From the NCBI GenBank assembly GCA_022448245.1, contig JAKVCO010000007.1:186001-250000 (forward strand): DNA of 64,000 nucleotides, in the 5' to 3' direction. Both the position numbers and the translations under genes were made by a program. Positions 42,240-51,235 of the stretch are shown piece after piece. The number at the start of each line of letters is the position of its first letter. The stretch's first letter is position 1. Origin of the DNA: Paracoccaceae bacterium. Lineage in GTDB: Bacteria > Pseudomonadota > Alphaproteobacteria > Rhodobacterales > Rhodobacteraceae. The notes beneath the pieces were generated by a model. The model saw nothing but the letters and a program-made list of their open reading frames with translations, ran no database searches and was not told the origin of the DNA.

Positions 42240-43853
42240 TCAAGGCCGCCAGTTCAGAACCTGCCCCTCGGGCCACCTGAGATCAAAGGTCAAATCGATC
42301 TCCTGACGTTCCCCGGGCGCGAGTTCCAGAACCCACTCCATCACACCCAAAAGATCATCTGCATCCCGTACCGCCGGTGCCGGATCCATCTCGACACGGA
42401 TCTCCAGATCCTCCTGCTGAGACGTTGGCACGGCATAGCGCAGATAGACTTCCTGCACCTCTGTGCCGGTATTCTCCGCGCTCAACCGAACGATATCTTC
42501 GCGCGTGAGAGATCCACGGATGATCCCACGATCGCCGGTCTGCGCATCGAGAAACTCAACATTCAAAGCCACGGTCAGCTCCGGCCCAAACCCAAGCGTC
42601 GCTTCCTGCCCAGGTGCGACCAGTTCCAGTTCCTCTTCCCCAACGAGCACCCCCTCGCGGTAAAGCTGCACAGGCCCCGGCAAAATCAGTTCGCCACTCG
42701 TATTCATGAGATCTGCCATGAAAAAAGCATGGTCGTCGCGCCTCGGCGCCGCCGACAGATACACATCCGCCTCAAAGCCCAGGGAGCCCAGCTCCACAAA
42801 CTGCTCGGCTTCACCGCCCAGCACTGTCACTGGCTCGGAGAGCTCGTAGCTGACAAACGGGCCGTCAAAGTTGACGAACACGCCTCCACCCTCTTCCGCC
42901 ACGTCCATAACAACGGCGTCCATCATCGGCGCAGCCGGGGCAAGCGACAGGCTACGCCCTTGGAAATTCTCCTCAGGATCAAATATCTGCGCGATGGAGC
43001 GCGGCACGTAGGATGCACGGCTTTGCCCATCAGGCTGCGCTGAAGACAGCGTAATGTCCGTTTCGATCCAAGGCAGACCCGGACCTCTAAACACCCCGAC
43101 GGACCGATTCAACGTCACTTGGGCATCGTCCAAATGCGCCTCGTAGCGCACCAGCCACCCGGCCCGTGGATCGTCGAACTCATGGCGCACCGTGACAGGG
43201 CCCGCCTCGGCGGCCTCAATTTCGAGCGTCACGAGAAACCAATCATCCTGCGCAGGCTCCAGCGCACGAAGCGCGTCTTCCGCTCGGGCGCGCACCTCGC
43301 GGGCCGCGTCGAGGGCCTTTTCCAGCGCCGGCAGCTCTGCTTCCACCAGGGCCAAGGCTTCAGCGTTGCGGCTCAACTCCGCTTCCATCACCCCAACCAA
43401 AGCCACCAGTTGCTCTGGATCCGGAAGGAGCTCACCACCGCCAAGACCACTCAGGAACTCGGCCGCCGACCGCAGCCCGTCAGCCTTTCGCTCCTGCGTG
43501 CGCAGGGCCCGCGCCGCGGCCTCTTCTTCGTTCAGCGCCGCATCAACCAAAGCACGGCCCTGCTGCTGGCGTACGCCGTCAAAATCCTTCGCGTCATAGC
43601 GCGTGTTCCGACTGATGCCCGAGCTCTTCAGCGCGGCACCGCTCACGCGCGGCACGCCCTTGCCCAAAATCGGTTCCGGCAGAAGAAGCTCGATCGTGTG
43701 AGTGCCCGCCGCCACCTCGACCGTCGTCTCCGCAACAACTAAAGCGCTCGATGGATAAACCTCAGCCGAGACAACCGGCAACGACAGCTGGAAATCGTCC
43801 GCCGCTGCCGCCAAAGGCACCATCGCCACCGTCGCCAAAAGGAATGCACGCAT
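42240..43853 (-). CDS. secreted DUF4139 (MuiA-like) protein
   Basis: A 537-residue exported protein. A signal peptide (MRAFLLATVAMVPLAAAA) is followed by a DUF4140-like N-terminal strand region (about 25-110), a coiled-coil central part rich in Glu and Ala (about 110-215), and the DUF4139 beta-rich domain (about 230-535). The family includes mucoidy-inhibitor MuiA-like proteins, whose role is unclear. ATG 43853 is chosen because the signal peptide starts there. A terminator-like hairpin lies immediately before it and contains its GGAAGGG ribosome-binding site; ATG 43892 would place that hairpin in the coding region. Confidence 0.78.
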   Translation of the reverse strand: MRAFLLATVAMVPLAAAADDFQLSLPVVSAEVYPSSALVVAETTVEVAAGTHTIELLLPEPILGKGVPRVSGAALKSSGISRNTRYDAKDFDGVRQQQGRALVDAALNEEEAAARALRTQERKADGLRSAAEFLSGLGGGELLPDPEQLVALVGVMEAELSRNAEALALVEAELPALEKALDAAREVRARAEDALRALEPAQDDWFLVTLEIEAAEAGPVTVRHEFDDPRAGWLVRYEAHLDDAQVTLNRSVGVFRGPGLPWIETDITLSSAQPDGQSRASYVPRSIAQIFDPEENFQGRSLSLAPAAPMMDAVVMDVAEEGGGVFVNFDGPFVSYELSEPVTVLGGEAEQFVELGSLGFEADVYLSAAPRRDDHAFFMADLMNTSGELILPGPVQLYREGVLVGEEELELVAPGQEATLGFGPELTVALNVEFLDAQTGDRGIIRGSLTREDIVRLSAENTGTEVQEVYLRYAVPTSQQEDLEIRVEMDPAPAVRDADDLLGVMEWVLELAPGERQEIDLTFDLRWPEGQVLNWRP

Positions 43854-43858
43854 AAAAA

Positions 43859-43886
43859 GACCCTTCCGAAAGTTTCCGGAAGGGTC
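43859..43886 (-). terminator. terminator of asd overlapping the next gene's ribosome-binding site
   Basis: On the minus strand a perfect ten-base stem (43886-43877 with 43868-43859), loop eight bases, is followed by TTTTT and then ATG 43853. It terminates asd transcripts. The descending arm is the GGAAGGG ribosome-binding site of the DUF4139 gene. Confidence 0.85.
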
Positions 43887-43911
43887 CGTCATTCTCAGCT
43901 GTTAGGCAATA

Positions 43912-44934
43912 TCAGTCTTTCTTGAGGCACCGATTACCCAGCGTCTCCGCGATCTGCACCGCGTTCAGCGCCGCGCCCTTGCGCAGGTTGTCCGACACGC
44001 ACCAGAGGTTCAGGCCGTTCTCCACCGTCGAATCCTGCCGGATGCGAGAGATGAACGTCGCGTAGTCGCCCACGCACTCAACCGGCGTCACATAGCCTTT
44101 GTCTTCGCGCTTATCAATCACCATGATGCCCGGCGCCTCGCGCAGGATATCGCGGGCCTCATCTTCGTCGAGGAACTCCTCGAACTCGATGTTGACCGCT
44201 TCGGAGTGACCCACAAAGACCGGCACGCGCACGCAGGTCGCCGTGACCTTGATGGAGGTGTCGACGATCTTCTTTGTCTCCGCGACCATCTTCCACTCTT
44301 CCTTGGTGGAGCCGTCTTCCATGAACTTGTCGATATGCGGGATCACATTGAACGCGATCTGCTTGGTGAACTGCTTAGGCTCCACCTCGTTCGTCGGGTT
44401 GTAGATCGCCTTGGTCTGATCCCACAGCTCGTCGAGCCCGCCTTTGCCCGCGCCAGACACCGACTGATACGTCGATACGACAACGCGCTTGATCTTCGCG
44501 CGGTCATGGAGCGGCTTGAGCGCCACAACCATCTGCGCGGTCGAACAGTTCGGGTTCGCGATGATGTTCTTGTTCGAATATTGCTCCACAGCTTCCGGGT
44601 TCACTTCCGGCACCACCAGCGGGATGTCGGGGTCGTAGCGGTAAAGCGAGGAGTTATCGATCACCACACAACCGGCAGCCGCAGCGCGCGGCGCATAGAT
44701 CTTGGTGGCGTCCGAGCCCACTGCGAACAGAGCCATATCCCAGCCCGCAAAATCGAACGTGTCGAGGTCCTGCGTTTTGAGTGTCTCGTCGCCGAAAGAA
44801 ACTTCTGTACCAATGGACCGGCGGGAAGCCAGCGCCGCGATTTTTGTAATCGGGAACTTCCGCTCGTCCAGGATGTTGAGCATTTCGCGGCCCACATTGC
44901 CAGTGGCGCCAACTACGACGACATTATAGCCCAT
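43912..44934 (-). CDS. asd: aspartate-semialdehyde dehydrogenase
   Basis: A 340-residue enzyme: NADP-binding VVVVGATGNVGREMLNIL at the N-terminus, IIANPNCSTAQMV with the catalytic cysteine near residue 131, and the later VPVFVGHSEAVNIEF with the general-base histidine. It reduces aspartyl phosphate to aspartate semialdehyde, the branch point for lysine, diaminopimelate, threonine and methionine. Length is normal. Confidence 0.95.
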   Translation of the reverse strand: MGYNVVVVGATGNVGREMLNILDERKFPITKIAALASRRSIGTEVSFGDETLKTQDLDTFDFAGWDMALFAVGSDATKIYAPRAAAAGCVVIDNSSLYRYDPDIPLVVPEVNPEAVEQYSNKNIIANPNCSTAQMVVALKPLHDRAKIKRVVVSTYQSVSGAGKGGLDELWDQTKAIYNPTNEVEPKQFTKQIAFNVIPHIDKFMEDGSTKEEWKMVAETKKIVDTSIKVTATCVRVPVFVGHSEAVNIEFEEFLDEDEARDILREAPGIMVIDKREDKGYVTPVECVGDYATFISRIRQDSTVENGLNLWCVSDNLRKGAALNAVQIAETLGNRCLKKD

Positions 44935-45031
44935 AACTTGTCCTTTCGATGAGGCACCGGGGCCTTACGCCTGTTGCAACAAGAAGGGAAGAGGGCGCTT
45001 CGTCAAAGCTGCTTTGCGTGTCGGGCGCGCC

Positions 45032-46287
45032 CTAGCTTTTGACTTGAGCGGCGGCGGCGGGCGTCTCAAGCACTGACGGCTTTGACAGCAGGATCCGGCT
45101 GCCCAGAAAGATCAGGACCGAACAGATCATCAACACCAGGAAGAGCCCGTCGAAGCCCCAGTTCGCTTGGATGATCGCGATGAGAGGCGGCGCGCCGGAG
45201 AAGGCGAGGAAGCTGACCATATAACGCGCGCCAAACGCGCGGGATCGCGAGAGGTTCGAGGCCGTCGTTCCGACCAGGAAGTCGATTACTGGCACCTGCC
45301 CGAAAACCCCCAGCATCACGCCCAGCGCCACGGCAAAGATCGCCCAATCTGTGAGGCCGGGCATGAGCAAGAAGGCCACGATCTGCACCGAGGACACGAG
45401 CGCCAGCGACGGGCGTGCCCCGAGCCGGTCGAGCATCTGGCCCGACACCAACTGCGCCAGCGACGCCGCCGCGAAGAAGACAAAGACGAAGGTGCCGATG
45501 ACGGAGGCCGACGTGATCTTGAGCGCGGCGAAACCTGCGGAGATCGCATCGGCAAGGCCTACCATCCGCTCCTCAAATATCTCGGGCAGCGCGCCGTCGT
45601 CGATGGAAAGACGATGCTGCCGGGCGTGGCTGTCATGTAGACGCACAAAATCACCTTCCAGAGCGGTCCATAATTAGCGGGCTTGGCCGCGGCGGCACCC
45701 CCTTGGGGCGGAAGGCTTTGCACCTCACAAGCCACGCGGAGGTATGGCAGCGCAAAAAGGATGGAGACAACGCCCGCCACAAAGAAAGCAGCCCGCCACC
45801 CGGCGAGGTCGATCATGAACCCGGTCACCAGCGCGGCACTCGCCACGCCCAAATTGCGCCACACGCCATTCACGGCCATGCGTATGCCCGTCTTCTTCCA
45901 ACGCGCCGTCACGATAGCGAGGCCCACTTGGTGATAGATCGACCCAAAGATCCCGATCAGCAGCAACCCTGCCCCCATCTGCAGCGGGGTCTGCGCAAAG
46001 CCCGTCACGATAGAGGCAAGCCCGATCCCCACAAAGAACACGACCATCACTCGGTCCCGTCCCCATCGATCCGCGAGGATGCCCATCGGCAGCGCGCACA
46101 GTGCGAAGACCGCAAAACCAGGCGCACCGTAGGGCAGAAGCTCCGCATAACTCATCTGCCAGCCTGCGCTCAGCGCAAGCGCGGCGACCGTGGCAAAGAT
46201 CAGCATGAAGTAGTGGTCGAGGAAGTGCCCGACGTTCAGGAGAAGAAATTACTGAGTGTCACGCGTTACCACGTCTGGCTTCGTCAC
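45032..46287 (-). pseudogene. MFS transporter with premature stop and frameshift
   Basis: Reading from GTG 46287 on the minus strand gives MTKPDVVTRDTQ, then TAA (46249-46251), then FLLLNVGHFLDHYFMLIFATV in the same frame, the normal first helix of an MFS carrier. The frame runs on to about 45600, where loss of one base near 45593-45600 shifts it: GSIVFPSTT is followed in the other frame by ALPEIFEERMVGLADAISAG. The second part (to 45032) has the last six helices. Two separate lesions in a complete-length gene show it is inactive, unless the sequence has errors. Confidence 0.85.
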
Positions 46288-46436
46288 TGGCGGGGTTTAC
46301 GTCTGCCAGCATCCGTCCAGTAGGTTCGCAGATCACGCAAGAACTCTCGACCGGCCGTGGCCCGGAGCAAAAAGGGGTTTTGTGTTTCCAGATGCCTCAG
46401 ATATCCAATCAATGGACAGTGCGAGCAGAGAAAGCC

Positions 46437-47216
46437 ATGGACCTAAAAGACATCATCGACCTCGATACCTTTCCCATCGATGATGCGGGCTTTCGTGCTG
46501 CCTGCCGGCAGGAGTTCGACGACACGGGTGTCTTCGTCATGGAAGGGTTCGTGCGCAAAGACGCCATCGAGGCAGTTCGCGATGAGGGGCTGGCCAACAA
46601 GGACAAAGTCTTCAAATCCGCCAAGCAGCACAATGTGTACCTGACGCAGGCGGATGAAGCCTTTGCAGACGATCATGCCCGCAACCGCCTTGTCACTTCT
46701 TCCAAAGGCTGCATCACAGACGATCTCATGCCCCAGAGCTCCGCACTCCGCACGCTCTATAACGCGCCTGCTTTCCGCAGCTTTCTGTGCGAGGTTCTGG
46801 GCGAAGAAGAGCTGCACGAATACGCGGACCCGCTGTCCTCCATCAATCTGCACTTCGCCGACAAGGGGGAGGAGCTCGGCTGGCACTTCGACAACTCCTC
46901 CTTCGCGATCACGCTGATGATCCAGGCCCCGGTGAAGGGTGGCACATTCGAATACGTCAATGCCGTGCGCGATTTCGCGTCAGGAGAAATGGGCTTTGAT
47001 CAGGTGGATGCGATCCTCGATGGGGAGACCCCGGTGGAGACGATCAACGCGCAGGCTGGCACGCTGGTCTTCTTACGCGGTCGCAACTCCATTCACCGCG
47101 TGGCCCCGAATGAGGGGGACGTCACGCGCATCCTCGCGGTGCTCGCCTACAACGCTGAGCCGGGGATCGAGCTTTCAGAGGCTGCTAGGATGACCTTCTA
47201 CGGGCGCCTGAACTAA
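46437..47216 (+). CDS. Fe(II)/2-oxoglutarate-dependent oxygenase (HalD/ArpA-like)
   Basis: A 259-residue non-heme iron oxygenase. The metal triad reads H150-x-D152 (in GWHFDNSSF) and H220 (RNSIHRV), and Arg 231 (DVTRILAVLAY) is placed for 2-oxoglutarate. The fold resembles the ArpA/BesD-type group. Since the Asp is present in HxD, hydroxylation rather than halogenation is expected. The substrate, probably a free amino acid or peptide, is unknown. ATG 46437 has only a weak ribosome-binding site; an upstream frame opens at 46380. It is divergent from the broken MFS gene. Confidence 0.7.
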   Translation: MDLKDIIDLDTFPIDDAGFRAACRQEFDDTGVFVMEGFVRKDAIEAVRDEGLANKDKVFKSAKQHNVYLTQADEAFADDHARNRLVTSSKGCITDDLMPQSSALRTLYNAPAFRSFLCEVLGEEELHEYADPLSSINLHFADKGEELGWHFDNSSFAITLMIQAPVKGGTFEYVNAVRDFASGEMGFDQVDAILDGETPVETINAQAGTLVFLRGRNSIHRVAPNEGDVTRILAVLAYNAEPGIELSEAARMTFYGRLN

Positions 47217-47299
47217 TCAGCGCCTGGCTCGTAGGCTTTTTTCTTGTGCCATAACGCGTTCCAGCAGACAAAGCCTCCCAAGCAGTATGAGGAGGCACC

Positions 47300-48148
47300 A
47301 TGTCCCAGTTAGAAGGACAGCCGCTACGTTCGCCCAGCCCCTTGGTGGATCCGGTGCAAGGCTTTGCCTTGTTCACAAACGCCAAATGCGGGGGCACAAC
47401 GCTGAAACACTGGTTCTTCAAGTCTCCGCGCCTGCGCCGGGCGCTTTGGTCGCCCCTTGCGGCGCCCCGCTATTTCGGCACTCAAGTCGCGTCGCGCAAA
47501 TATGCCAAGATCCTGCTGATGTCCCATCTTTACGCGAAGGGCGGCTCAAACCGCGACGTGCGTGAAATGCAATTTCACTACCGTCGTCTTCTCAGCACCA
47601 CCACGGCGCGACCGATGCGCGCCGGCACCAAGAAGTTCTTGATGATCCGTGATCCGATCTCGCGGGCGGTTAGCGGGTATGTCGACAAACTCTGCGGTGA
47701 GGATCGCGACACCCACTGGGTGAGACACGTGATCGATTCCTGCCCCTCTGACAGCCCGTCCTTCGCGGAATTCGTCGACTACTTGCACCGCAATCGAACC
47801 AACGATGCCGAGTTTGATGCTCACTGGCGCCGACAGACATATGTCATTGATGGACTTGAGGACATCACCTTCCTCAGGCTCGAAAAGATGACTGAGGACA
47901 TGGCCAAGTATGAAAACGTCTGGGGCGATCGCGATGCGTTGCTGCTGGCCTCAAAGCGTCAGTCAAATAGCTATAACGCAGCCGTGAGCGAAGGGGACAT
48001 GACCCACACGTCCGCTGCAGAGGTCATCGCATTTAAAGAGGCGCACGGCTCCTTCCCCAAGAAAGAGGCGTTTCTGAACGATGAGATCCGCGGCCTCCTT
48101 CGCGAAGTCTATGAGAAGGATTTCGAGCGCTTCGGAATTTACGATTGA
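47300..48148 (+). CDS. sulfotransferase family 2 protein
   Basis: A 282-residue P-loop sulfotransferase-like protein. FTNAKCGGTTLKHWFF (about residues 24-40) corresponds to the 5'-phosphosulfate loop, and FLMIRDPISRAVSGYVDKL (about 113-132) to the 3'-phosphate motif. It would transfer sulfate from PAPS to a glycan or small molecule in the cytosol or at the membrane. AGGAGG precedes ATG 47300. It has no sulfation-pathway partner nearby. Confidence 0.75.
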   Translation: MSQLEGQPLRSPSPLVDPVQGFALFTNAKCGGTTLKHWFFKSPRLRRALWSPLAAPRYFGTQVASRKYAKILLMSHLYAKGGSNRDVREMQFHYRRLLSTTTARPMRAGTKKFLMIRDPISRAVSGYVDKLCGEDRDTHWVRHVIDSCPSDSPSFAEFVDYLHRNRTNDAEFDAHWRRQTYVIDGLEDITFLRLEKMTEDMAKYENVWGDRDALLLASKRQSNSYNAAVSEGDMTHTSAAEVIAFKEAHGSFPKKEAFLNDEIRGLLREVYEKDFERFGIYD

Positions 48149-48155
48149 TCGGAGC

Positions 48156-49145
48156 TTAGAGCACCATCGTCGGTCCAGCGGAATCGTCCGTGTTGCGCAC
48201 GCGGTAAAGGCTGGCCTCCCCGGTCATGGACGGCTCGAGGCTACGCGCGACGCCGGGCGGAACGGCAACGGTATCGCCGGGGTTCAGCGTCGTGGTGCCG
48301 CCATCCCAACTTAGGCGCCAATGGCCGCGCATGGGCATCAGGATCTCATGGCGGTCGGTCGTGTAGCTATCCGCCGGGATCGACGCCCTTGAGAGAAGCT
48401 CAACCTCAAAGCCCGGTTTGTCACGCAGAACCGCGTCCTCACCGATCACCTTCGCAGGCTGGTTGTCAGACAGCGCCATAAGATCCCAGTAGCGAGCGAC
48501 GTAATGGGGAACGACATCGAGCGTCGTCGGCTCAGGCATCCGCTCAAGCACCTCATCCGACAACAGTGGCATCGGCCCGACGCCCTCAGGCAGGGACTGC
48601 CCTTTCTTGCTGTCGTAGAGCTTTCCGTTTTCGCCCAGAACGAGGCCGTGGTCGGCAGCATCGGTGATCACCTGCGGCGCCCAAAGCACACCGCCGCCGG
48701 CGTCATTGCCGCCAAGGATCGCCATGATCATCCCGTAGTCGGTGCCGATATTCTCGAACCCTCGGAAAATGCCCGTGGGAATGTTGAAGATATCGCCTTC
48801 CTCCAGCACCACCTCGCCCGCAGTGCCCCAACGGCCCCAGAAGAACCGCCAGCGGCCTTTGAGGACAAAGAAAACCTCGGCCGTCCGGTGCGAGTGCAGC
48901 GAGTTCCGGCACTTCGGCGGCTGACCGGCCGCGCCGATATTGAAGCCCACCTGATCGGTGATGTGCACATGCTGGTCCGCGCTCTCTGAGACGCCGCCAC
49001 CAATGATCGTGAAGTTCTCCTTCTGATCGGAACCCGGCGTGTGAGCGTCGATGAAGGCTGTCTTGCAGGGATGAAGCTCACCATAGCGCACGATGCGTGC
49101 TTCCATGTCGGCTTGGCTGATCGGGACGGTGGTATCGAGACTCAT
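48156..49145 (-). CDS. bicupin protein, dioxygenase-like
   Basis: A 329-residue double cupin. The first cupin has NSLHSHRTAEVFFVLKGRWRFFWG (metal-binding H-x-H and E), the second (about residues 240-310) SYTTDRHEILMPMRGHWRLSWDGG. Resemblance is to metal-dependent ring-cleavage or aldose-type cupins, without a clear substrate. AGGAAA precedes ATG 49145, in preference to the open frame from 49190. It lies alone between the sulfotransferase and antiporter genes. Confidence 0.7.
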   Translation of the reverse strand: MSLDTTVPISQADMEARIVRYGELHPCKTAFIDAHTPGSDQKENFTIIGGGVSESADQHVHITDQVGFNIGAAGQPPKCRNSLHSHRTAEVFFVLKGRWRFFWGRWGTAGEVVLEEGDIFNIPTGIFRGFENIGTDYGMIMAILGGNDAGGGVLWAPQVITDAADHGLVLGENGKLYDSKKGQSLPEGVGPMPLLSDEVLERMPEPTTLDVVPHYVARYWDLMALSDNQPAKVIGEDAVLRDKPGFEVELLSRASIPADSYTTDRHEILMPMRGHWRLSWDGGTTTLNPGDTVAVPPGVARSLEPSMTGEASLYRVRNTDDSAGPTMVL

Positions 49146-49220
49146 TTCGGTTTCCTTTCGCGGACGACGGTACGATGCGCCCCTTTGCACGCGAATGCAA
49201 AACTTTTGTTTGCTCGATTT

Positions 49221-51131
49221 CTAGCTGTCTCCGGACCCATCACGAATGCGCGCCAGTTTTTCAGAGAGCGCCGTACCGCGCGTTTCCATCATCTCGCGCA
49301 CTTTCTGGATGTAGGGCTCGTTCTCGGCCACCGGGATGTCGGGGCGGTAGAGGTCCGCCACTTCGATCATCGCCTCGCGGTCATCTGCGTTAAAAGTATC
49401 GACCATCGCATCTGCCTGCTCACGGCTAAAGCCCAGCGCCTCGAAGGTGGAGCGCCCCATTCTCAGCGAGCTGTCATAGGTTTCGCGAATGATATCGCGG
49501 CAACCTAGGCCCCAGAGCTCGTAGACATGGTGCCTGTTACGCGCGCGGGCCACGATGTGGACATGCGGATGATGTTCGACGACGTGGCGCACGATGGTGT
49601 TCACCGCCTCCTCCTCATCGACCGCCACGACGATGATCTTGGCGCGTGCGATCCCTGCGGCGTGCAGCAGGTCAGGCCGCGTCGCGTCGCCGAAGTACGT
49701 CTTGATCCCGAACTTCATCAGGTTGGCGATCTGGCGGGAGTTATAGTCGACAACCGTGGTCTGGTAGCCCGCCGCAGAGACAATGCGCTCCACAATGCCG
49801 CCCACCCGGCCCCGGCCACAAATCAGGATTTCGCCCGGCTCGTCGATCTCATCGGCCTCGCGAGTCTGGTCCGTCACGGACTTCGGCACGATCACCCGCT
49901 CATAGAAGATAAAGAGAAGCGGCGTCAGCAACATCGATAGTGCCACCACCAGCAGCGCCTGATCCGCCAGCGGACCCGGCAGGATCATATTCGCGGTGGC
50001 GAAGCTGAGGAGCACGAAGCCGAATTCGCCAGCCTGCGCCAGCGACAGCGCAAGCAGCCAGCGGTCGTTCGACCGCAGTCCGATGATACTGCCCAGAACG
50101 AACAGCACACCGAACTTGATCACCATGATCCCTAGCGTGAGGCCGATGTAGAACGGCAGCGCGCCAAAGAGCAGACCGAAGTCGATGCTCGCCCCCACGG
50201 TCATGAAAAAGAGGCCCAGCAGAAGCCCACGGAACGGATCGATATCGCTCTCAAGCTCATGCCGGTATTCGCTGTTGGCTAGGACGACGCCCGCAAGGAA
50301 TGTACCCAGCGCCGCCGACAGCCCCACAAGGCCCATGAGGAGCGCAATGCCCACAACCATCATCAGCGCCGTGGCCGTGAAAAGCTCCCGCAGCCCAGCT
50401 TGGGAGATGAAGCGGAACAGGGGCCGCGTCAGATGGCTTCCGCCCAGGATCACCGCCGCGATGGCGCCGAGCGACACAAGGGCCGTCTGCCAGCCGCTTA
50501 GCCCTTCGACAAGGGACATGCCCCCGCCATGGTCGCCGTGGTCATCCCCATGGTCACCGCCGTGCCCATCCCCATGGGCGTCTGCATGGCCCACATCGCT
50601 CACCAGCTCTATTAGCTCTGGCGCCGCGAGGAGCGGCAGCAAGGCGAGCATCGGAATAACGGCCACATCCTCGGTCAGAAGCGCTGCAAAGGAGGCCTCA
50701 CCCCCTGGTGTTTTCATCAACCCCTTTTCCTGATGGGTCTGGAGCACGATCGCCGTCGACGACAAAGAGAAGATCAGGCCAATCGTCAGCGCAAAGTGCC
50801 ACGCCAGCCCAAAGAGCATCGCCAGGCCCGTCACGATCAGCGCCGTCGCCAGGATATGCCCACCTCCCAGGCCAATGAGCGTGCCGCGCATCTCCCACAA
50901 TCGCTTGGGCTCTAGTTCGAGCCCCACGAGGAAGAGCATCATCACCACGCCGAATTCAGCGAAGTGCTGGATGGAGATCACATCCACCCCGAGGGCGCCC
51001 AAGAGAGGCGCAATCACAATCCCCGCAATCAGGTAACCGAGCACCGACCCAAGCCCCAACCGGGTCGCGATTGGCACCGCGATGACTCCCGCGATGAGGA
51101 AGGTGAATGCGAGAAATAGAAAATCGGTCAT
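49221..51131 (-). CDS. CPA2-family K+/H+ antiporter with RCK domain and His-rich loop
   Basis: A 636-residue KefB/YbaL-type antiporter. Twelve or so helices fill residues 5-400, with the FAEFGVVMMLFLVGLELEP motif near 58-75, followed by a TrkA-N/RCK nucleotide-binding domain (ILICGRGRVGGIVERIV, about 433-450). An unusual loop at 181-204 has six His and several Asp (GHADAHGDGHGGDHGD...), likely exposed to the periplasm or cytosol and able to bind metal. It probably exports K+ or Na+ in exchange for H+ under redox or osmotic control. Confidence 0.88.
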   Translation of the reverse strand: MTDFLFLAFTFLIAGVIAVPIATRLGLGSVLGYLIAGIVIAPLLGALGVDVISIQHFAEFGVVMMLFLVGLELEPKRLWEMRGTLIGLGGGHILATALIVTGLAMLFGLAWHFALTIGLIFSLSSTAIVLQTHQEKGLMKTPGGEASFAALLTEDVAVIPMLALLPLLAAPELIELVSDVGHADAHGDGHGGDHGDDHGDHGGGMSLVEGLSGWQTALVSLGAIAAVILGGSHLTRPLFRFISQAGLRELFTATALMMVVGIALLMGLVGLSAALGTFLAGVVLANSEYRHELESDIDPFRGLLLGLFFMTVGASIDFGLLFGALPFYIGLTLGIMVIKFGVLFVLGSIIGLRSNDRWLLALSLAQAGEFGFVLLSFATANMILPGPLADQALLVVALSMLLTPLLFIFYERVIVPKSVTDQTREADEIDEPGEILICGRGRVGGIVERIVSAAGYQTTVVDYNSRQIANLMKFGIKTYFGDATRPDLLHAAGIARAKIIVVAVDEEEAVNTIVRHVVEHHPHVHIVARARNRHHVYELWGLGCRDIIRETYDSSLRMGRSTFEALGFSREQADAMVDTFNADDREAMIEVADLYRPDIPVAENEPYIQKVREMMETRGTALSEKLARIRDGSGDS

Positions 51132-51235
51132 ACGGCGCCCCCTGTTGAGCGCAGGTTCGCGCCTTGCCGTCGAAATCGCAAGGCTTGCCCCTGCGCGTGC
51201 CGTGGCTACGGTGCCCGAAGTACTCGGAGCTCGTG

